From positions 86,068 through 150,067 of the forward strand of contig CAYSAU010000008.1 in NCBI GenBank assembly GCA_964429135.1: a stretch of 64,000 bases of DNA, read 5' to 3'. The number at the start of each line of letters is the position of its first letter. The stretch's first letter is position 1. The stretch is from CAZSDU01 sp964429135. GTDB lineage: Bacteria; Bacteroidota; Bacteroidia; Bacteroidales; FEN-979. The notes below the pieces were generated by a model. The model had not been told where the DNA came from, made no database searches, and worked only from the letters and a program-made list of their open reading frames with translations. The position numbers were made by a program, and so were the translations under genes. Positions 43,147 through 52,200 of the stretch are shown piece by piece.

Positions 43147-43154
43147 TACCTTTG
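43147..43154 (+). promoter_or_regulatory. -7 promoter box for the giant adhesin gene
   Basis: TACCTTTG matches TAnnTTTG. Transcription would start near 43161, leaving a leader of about 73 bases to the preferred ATG at 43234, or about 22 to the upstream ATG at 43183. Confidence 0.5.
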
Positions 43155-43233
43155 ATTTACCAACAACATAACATCAATCTATATGATGTTTTCTATCCAG
43201 GACAAATATTCTTTATCCATTAAAAACTTGATC

Positions 43234-46200
43234 ATGAGAAAATATTTATTCTTGATCTCCTCGGTTTTAATCGTGCTCCTATCCGTTTTTACCAGTAACG
43301 GACAATGCCCTCCAACGCTGACCCTGGTTCCCCAGGGAGCCAATGTCGAAATTACCGGGAATAACACTATCGGTTTTACCGTCAGTCTTTGTCCCGGACA
43401 GGCTGCAGAAATGATCGCTTCTCCCGGATCAGGAGTGAGTTTTAACTGGTATCAGAATGGCATTCATGTAACCGATTCGACATTCAACCATTACTGGGCA
43501 AAAGATATTGGGACTTACTATCTGATCATTTCCGGTTGCGCCACCCCATCTGCCACAGTCACGGTATCCCATAAATTACAACCTGTTTTTACTATTACAC
43601 CAAGCATCATTCCTCCGCATATCTGTGCCCAGCAAAGCATCAGTATGACTGTCAATGCCAATCCTCCCGGTTCTGCATGGTTATGGATGTCGCCTCCCTC
43701 ACTTTTTGGAACAAACACAAATCCCACAGGGAATGTCATGTTGACCTCCCAAACGGTATTCACCCTGGTTGGGACACATCCTTCAAGCGGATGTCCTTCC
43801 ACCCAAAGTGTTACCGTACTTGTGGATGATATTATTGACGGGGGTACTATCGCGGTTGATCAGCAGATCTGCTCGGGGACCATACCTGCCCTACTTACCT
43901 CCACCTCATTACCTACCGGAGGCGGGGGGCCTGGGACCTATACCTATACATGGTCTTACAGCACGACAGGACCTTTAGGTCCCTGGACCGGAATTCCATC
44001 AACGAACACCATTAATTACCAGCCAGGAGCCCTTTATCAAACCACCTGGTTCATCCGCGGTGCTGCTTCACCCCCATGCTTTGCCGGTGGCAGCAATGCC
44101 GTTCAGATTATAGTAGATCCTATCCCGGTGATGAGCAGCGGTACTGCCTTGGATATTTGTACCGGATCAGGGGTCAATTATACGCCTGCATCCAACGTAC
44201 CCGGGTCAACTTACAACTGGACCGCTTCTGTCACCTCTCCCGGTATCAATGTTTCCGGGTTCTCTGCCAGTGGTTCCGGAATGATCACCGACCATCTTAG
44301 CCTTGACCCCGGAGGTACAACACCCGGTCAAGTAACTTATGTGATCACCCCGACCGGACCTTCTCCTACATTCTGCCCCGGCAATCCAATTTCCCTTATT
44401 GTCAATGTCAACCCTATCCCTGCGGTAACCAATACCGAACTTTCCCAAACCATTTGTTCGGGAGGCACCACGACCCTGGTCCATTTGACTTCCGGGGTCA
44501 GTGGAACCACTTTTAGCTGGTATGCGACTGCGCCTGCAGGGATATCGGGATTCATCATCACTCCGGAGACAGGAGATATTCCGGCACAAACGATTAGCAG
44601 CACCCTGACTAATCCTGCATATGTCACCTACCATATCACTCCCTATGGACCTGCCCCGACCAACTGCCCCGGAATAGAAATATCTTACACGATATTGGTC
44701 AACCCTTCTCCCACCGTAACGAACAACCCCATGTACCAGCATGTCTGTTCGGAACAACCTACCGCTGAAGTTATACTCACTTCCAATGTGAGCGGAACGG
44801 ATTTTACCTGGACAGTAACTGAGGTTATACCCCCTTCAATGACTGGGGTAATCACGCCGGGAACAAGTTCAATTCCTGTTCAAACCATAACCAACCCTGG
44901 GAGTACTATTGGCAGCGTGACTTACCATATTACACCAAGCGGAAGTCTTGGATCATGTCCTGCCACACCCCAGGACTACATCATCTATGTGCATTCAAAA
45001 CCCGCGATATCAAGTTCACTGTCCGAAAATGTTTGCAGCAACTCCCCGTTTTCATACACCATTACCAGCAATGTCAGCGGATCATCTTTTTCATGGAGCC
45101 GGGCAAGTGTTCCAGGCATCTTTAATCCACCGGCCAGCGGATCCGGTTTTACCATCAATGAAACCCTGATCAATTTACTGACTACCCCCGTTGATGTGAC
45201 TTATGTGTTAACACCAACCGGCCCACTGCCAACTTCCTGTACAGGTATACAGGCAAATCTTATCGTAACCGTAAAGCCCCTGCCCGCCGTATCCGCCGGA
45301 CTAGACAAAACCATCAATTGCGGTACGAGCACAATACTTGATGGATCTGCAACAGCAGGAACCGGCAGTATCACCAGCATCGCCTGGACGCCTGCAAGTC
45401 AAATTGAAGGCCCATCAAATATTCTAACTCCGACAACCAAGAATTTAAACTCTTCACAAACTTATACCCTTACCGTTACCGATGCCGGTGGATGTCAGCA
45501 ATCGGATGTGGTCCAGGTAAATGTCACAGGAACCTGCTTGGCAATTTCTCCATCGGCCTCTCCCCAGACAATTTGTATTGGACAAACCACCCACCTGAAT
45601 GCCAACGCAAGCGGAGGTTCAGGTTCTTATACTTATTCCTGGTCTTCTAATCCTGCAGGATTTTCTTCCACTTCACCAACCCCTGATGCAATTCCTGTTG
45701 TGACGACAATTTATACCGTATCCGTTGATGATGGCTTTACCACAACCAACGGATCGGTTACAGTGACCGTTAATGCTTTGCCCACGGCATATCAGGTCAC
45801 TGGAGGAGGAGAATATTGCATTGGAGATATCGGAGTGCCTATCGGACTGAATAATTCGCAAACCGGTGTCAATTATCAATTGTACCGGGGAATAACTCCT
45901 GTTGGACCACCCCTGGCCGGGGGAGGCTCATCCATTTCTTTTGGAAATTTCACTACGGTTGGCACCTATTCTGTCAGGGGTGTAAATGGAAGCACTAGTT
46001 GCCAGAATGATATGACAGGAAGTGTAACCGTGAGCAGCAATCCAAACCCAACTGTCAATGCCGGTCCGGATAAAAGTATTGCCTATGGCACAAGTACATC
46101 GCTTAATGGTGTTGTTTCAAGCGGTACACCCCCTTATATATATTTATGGACACCCATCAGCAGCATTGTTGCCGGCCAATCTGGTTTGATAAGTCCGCTG

Positions 46201-49200
46201 ACCACCAATTTATATACCAATACAGAATTCACCTTAACCGTTAATGATCAGAAAGGATGTACAAATTCCGATAATGTATGGGTTTTTCTCAATGGAGATC
46301 CCTTAAGCATTTTTGCTACGGCATTGCCGGATGTCATCTGCAATAATGGTGCGCTGGTTCAGTTAAATGTCGTTGCTTCCGGCGGTTCTGGTGATTATAC
46401 CTACTCCTGGACATCGAACCCGCCAGGATGGACCTCTTCAATTCCCAATCCGGTCGTAAACCCAACCAACAATACAGATTACATCATTGAAGTCAGTGAT
46501 GGCTATAATACGACCTCAACGACTGTTGCGGTAACGGTCAATCCCTTGCCGATCATATATAATGTTACAGGGGGCGGATCTTATTGTGCAGGTGGTTCAG
46601 GCGTTGAAATAGGATTAAGCAATTCTCAAAGCAACATTAACTACCAGCTTTTCAGGGGGGGGCTACCTTATGGTCCACCTGTTCCGGGAAGTGGAAGTGC
46701 AATTTCCTTCGGCTTCCATACTGCCGCTTTCACCTACACTGTTCAAGCAACCAATACCGTGACGAATTGTGAGAATTACATGAATGGTAGTGCTGAAGTA
46801 ATCATTCTGCCTTTACCAACTCTGTATACGGTCACAGGAGGGGGATCTTATCCTGCTGGTGGTGTCGGGGTTCCTATTGGGCTATCAGGTTCTCAGACAG
46901 GGATTAATTACCGTCTGAGACTGGGACCGGATTATATTACACCTCCTCCCGGTATACCCGGCACAGACCATCCGATAACCTTTGGAAATCAAACATTGGC
47001 TGGTACTTATGTGGTGGAAGGTGTAAATTCCGCAACCCTTTGCCAGGTTGAAATGCAGGGCAGTGCCACAGTGGTCATCAATCCATTACCCACAGTTTTT
47101 AATGTGACAGGTGGAGGTCAGCGATGTTCAGGAGATCCGGGACTTGAAATCGGGCTTGATGGCTCTGAGATCGGAGTAAGGTATGATCTCTTGCTTGAAG
47201 GAACAGTAATTGACAATTTAAACGGAACAGGGGCTGAGCTTTCATTTGGCCCGATCGAGATACCGGGATTGTATACCATAAATGGAGTGAATATTTTGAC
47301 TGGAGTTGACCAAATGATGAATGGAAACGCCTTGATTACAGAATTTCCATTACCGGTTATCTATTCTATGGTACCCTTAGGGAATGCATGTCCCGGAGTT
47401 GAAATCTACCTTAATGGTTCGCAATCTGGCATTGATTATGAACTTCGAAGGGGATCCACCCTGATCATGGTGATTCCCGGGACCGGGATTCCCGGATTAC
47501 TGAGTTTCGGGCAGCATTTTATTCCCGGAACTTATACGATCACCGGCATAAATACCACAACAGGATGTCAGGCGTTGATGAATGGCATGACGGTTATTCA
47601 TCCCGCCCCTGCAATTTATACTGTCAATCCCCCGGGGATAATTTGCCCGGGAACTCCGATAACACTATCCTCCTCCGAAACAGGAATTTTATATCAGTTA
47701 AGACTCAATGATGTTATCAATATCGGCTCTCCGCTTACAGGAACAGGAGGCTTACTGGATTTCGGTCCACAAACCCTGCCCGGTACTTACAGGGTCATTG
47801 CCTTTAACACCTTGAACAACTGTTATTCCTGGATGAATGGCAGTGCCACCATAGAAGTGCTGCCGATTGTCTACACGATTATCCCGAACAAAGACACTTG
47901 TACCGGAGCTATTGTCCGCCTCAATGGTTCAGAGATAGGTATTACCTATCGGTTGATCTATAACGGAAGTGTAATATTAAATACATTGACCGGAACCGGA
48001 TTACCTCTGGTTTTTGGCACTTATTATACTTCGGGGACTTATACCATTACAGCGGTTGTTCCTTCCACGCTTTGCGAATCCCAGATGGAAGGGCAACTTA
48101 GGATTTTTGACTCTCCCTCTTTGTTTAACATCACCCCCAACGGTATCAGTTGCTCGGGTTCAGCCATCGGTTTGGATGATTCAGAGATCGGAGTGAATTA
48201 TACCCTATTTCGGGATAGCTGGGTGATAGCAGCCGGACCAATAGCTGGTACCGGAGATGCTATTTCTTTCGGGCCTCAGAATTATCCCGGTGAATACACC
48301 ATTGAAGCAGTTTATGCCTCCACTACCTGTTCACGAACCATGAATGGGTCCACTACCTTATCCCCGAGGCCTGTCATTTATAACTTGCAACCTCAGGGGC
48401 CACAATGCGCCGGTACTGAAATCGCGTTAAATGGTTCCGAAACCGGAGTGGTATATTCTTTATTAAGAAATGGGATCGTCGTTCAGACCATGGCGGGAAC
48501 AGGTTCCATTCTTCATTTCGGACCTCAATATATCAGTGGAACTTACACCATCAGAGCAGTCATATTATTGTCCACCTGTGATGCCGATATGGATGGGAAT
48601 GTTCTCTTACAGCCCCTCCCTACAGCTTTCGACATAACCCCGGCAGGAGCGAACTGTGCCCCAACGATCATCGGTTTATCAGGATCTGAAATCGGAATGA
48701 CCTACCAGTTAATAAAAGATGGATCACCCTCAGGTACTGCATTACTAGGGACGGGAACATCCCTGACTTTTGGACCGCAATCAGAAGGTAACTACGTAAT
48801 TCAAGCTACAAATATTTCTACAAACTGTTTGAATACTATGAACGGGCAGGTGAATATTTCGCCAGGACCTGTGGTGAATACTGTTGCAAACCTTACGATA
48901 TGTGCTTCTTACGCAATACCCTTACAGGCAGAAGCTTTCAACTATTCAACAGTGCTTTGGACAAAAACAGGCGATGGTGTATTTTCTGATGAAACGATAC
49001 TCAATCCCGTATATACACCGGGTCCCGGAGATCTTCTGGCAGGAACAGTGACCCTTACGGTCACCGTTAACGGTAGCCCGGCATGTGCTTACCTTATGGC
49101 TTCCGCTTCTACACATGTTATTTTTCAGTCAAGACCTGTAAGTGATGCCGGACCGGATGCCAATATTTGCGCTTCAGGAACCTACCCTTTAAACGGAACA

Positions 49201-52200
49201 GCCCAATATCAATCCTCTGTATCCTGGTCCAGCAATGGCGACGGCTCTTTTGATCATGACAATATCCTCAATCCCGTTTATACTCCAGGGGTAAACGACA
49301 TCCTCACTGGAACCGTGAATCTTACCCTTTCAGCAACGGGAATCACGCCCTGTCAAACAGAAGTGACCAATGATTTCATGGTCCTTACCCTTAATCCACT
49401 CCCCTTGGTCGATGCCGGAACAGATGCCACCGTTTGTGAAAACCTTAGCTACCATGCGATGGGAAGCATTACACACGCCACTGCTGCAACCTGGTCGTCA
49501 AGCGGTGACGGCACATTCGACAATACCGGGTCGCTCACCCCATTCTATACCCCAGGAGTACTTGACATCCAAAACGGAAGTGTTATCTTGACCCTTGCCG
49601 CTGATGGTCTGGCCGGATGTACCTCCGTTCATGTCACTGACAATATGATGCTTTATATTGACAAACTGCCGGTGATCCAGGCAGGGATGAATGCAAGTAT
49701 ATGTGAAAATCAACTATTCGACCTGAATGGACAGGCTCAGAATTACAGCTCTTTTGACTGGACTTCTTCCGGCGACGGAACTTTCAGCACACCCCTCTCC
49801 CTCAGCGGGACTTACACCCCCGGGCCCGTTGATTTAAGTAATGGAAACGCCACTCTCACCCTGACTGCATACGGACAGAATTCATGTCTATTGCAGTCTG
49901 TTTCTGATCAGATGCTGCTCAGCTTTGAGCCCATGCCACTGGCAAACGCGGGCAATGATATCCTCTCCTGCCCTTTCCTCGCTATTCTGCTAAATGGCTC
50001 TGCTTCGCATTTTTCATCAGTTTTATGGACGACAAATGGAAATGGGACTTTTGACCATGATAATATTCTAAATCCCTTATATACTCCTGGACCGGCAGAT
50101 ATTTCGGCTGGTTATGTCATCCTTAGTCTGACCGTCAACGGTCAGGCAGAATGTATCTCCCAGTTGTCTACCGATGACGTAAGAATTGATTTTATAACCC
50201 CACCCTCTGCTTCTATTTCAGGCCCTTCAGCGATCTGTAATGGAGATCCTGTTGTTCTTAGCTTTTCCCTGACCGGGACACCTCCATGGTCACTGACATA
50301 CTCGGATGGAAGCCAGAATTACACGGCCAATAATATCCCGGTTTCCCCTTATACGGCAACGGTTTACCCGATTATAACCACGACCTATACGCTGATACAG
50401 GTCAATGATGTAAATTGCAATGGAAATTTCGGAACTTCCGCTGTTACCGTATCTGTTCTTCCCAATCCCACGGAATATAATCTGACGGTTACCAATAACG
50501 GAGGATATTGTGAAGGCGGGTCAGGGGTGTCCATTGGACTTGAAAGCTCCCAAACCGGGGTCATATATCAATTGCTGTTTGAAGGACATCCTTCCGGATT
50601 GCCTTTACCCGGTAACGGAGGCCCTCTTGATTTTGGAATGAAAACTGCACCAGGGACTTATACGGTATTGGCTACACGACCGTCCACATCCTGTCAGACC
50701 ATTTTCCAAAACAGTGTTCAGGTTTTCATCTATCTGAGTCCTGTTGTTGATTTCACAAGCGACGCCGCCTGTCTGGGGACACTGACGCAATTCCATCTTC
50801 AGGGACCTGATATAGCCAATGTTGCACAATGGATATGGGATTTCGGAGAGGGAACCGTAGTGACTTATAATTCACCCGTCGAGCCTTCTCATTTATACCC
50901 TGTTGCAGGATCTTTCCAGGTTGTTCTCATCGCCAATGATATCCATGGTTGTCAAAAAACACTGACTCATCAGGTGGTTGTCGGACATTTACCTACTGCT
51001 TTGTTCTCTAATTCAGCCCCTGTCTGCCTCGGAGATAGGATCACGTTTACGGATCATTCCTATTCCCCGTCGACAACTTACCTGACTCAATGGCACTGGG
51101 AATTTGGTGATGGGGAAGAAGTAATTATTAATTTCCCTGAAAATCCTAACGTTCAGCATCAATATTCAATCCCGGGAATTTATGAGGTTAAGCTTACCGT
51201 AACCAACAACCAACAATGCAATGCCGTAAAAATCCGGCTCATCACCATCAGTCCTTCTCCGGTGGCTAATTTCGATTATGGGAATCCCTGTGCCAATGAA
51301 CTGCTTTCTTTCACAGACCTTTCACAGCCAAACGGCGGGGGCAGCATTGTAGAATGGCATTGGAATTTTGGTGATCCGAATTCAGGAGTTGATAATGTTT
51401 CTACACTTCAAAATCCTTCCCACCTATACCTTCAGCCGGGAGATTACATTGTCCGGTTGATTGTAATGACCGCCAACGGCTGCGACAGTACCGCCATCAA
51501 GACCATCACAGTTGGTTCCCGACCACAGTCAGCATTTTCATCCGACACTGTGTGCCTTGGCAATCCTACGCATTTTACTGACCTTTCTGTTGCCAACAAT
51601 GGCATCATCACAGGATGGGACTGGAACTTCGGTGATGGATCTGCCCATTCATTTATCCAGAATCCTGAACACACTTATACCACATCAGGCAATCATACCG
51701 TAACCCTCACTGTGACTAATTCAGGAGGTTGCAGGCATTCCGTAAGTCAACAGGTTATGGTATCACTTCCTCCCGTGGCCGGATTCAGCAATTCAACCAT
51801 CAACTGCTCAGCCTCTCCGGTCAGCTTCACTGATCTCAGTTTTGCACAACATGGTTACCTTGTTAAATGGGTATGGAACTTCGATGATGGGAATACGCAA
51901 ACCATTCATTTCCCTGATCCGCAAAATACCACTCACACCTATGCAAACCCCGGAAATTACAATGTCATGCTTTCAGTGCAGACCAGCGACAGTTGCTGGG
52001 CATCCTCTGCACATCTTGTCACTGTCGGCGCATCTCCTCTGGCCAATTTTGAATCTTCAGGTCAAAGCTGTAATGGGTCCCAGGTGCAGTTCAACGACCT
52101 TTCCCAACCCAATGGAGGAACCCAGATCGTTGCCTGGAATTGGAATTTCGGAGATCCAACATCAGGGGTAAACAATACTTCCAGCCTGACTAATCCAACA

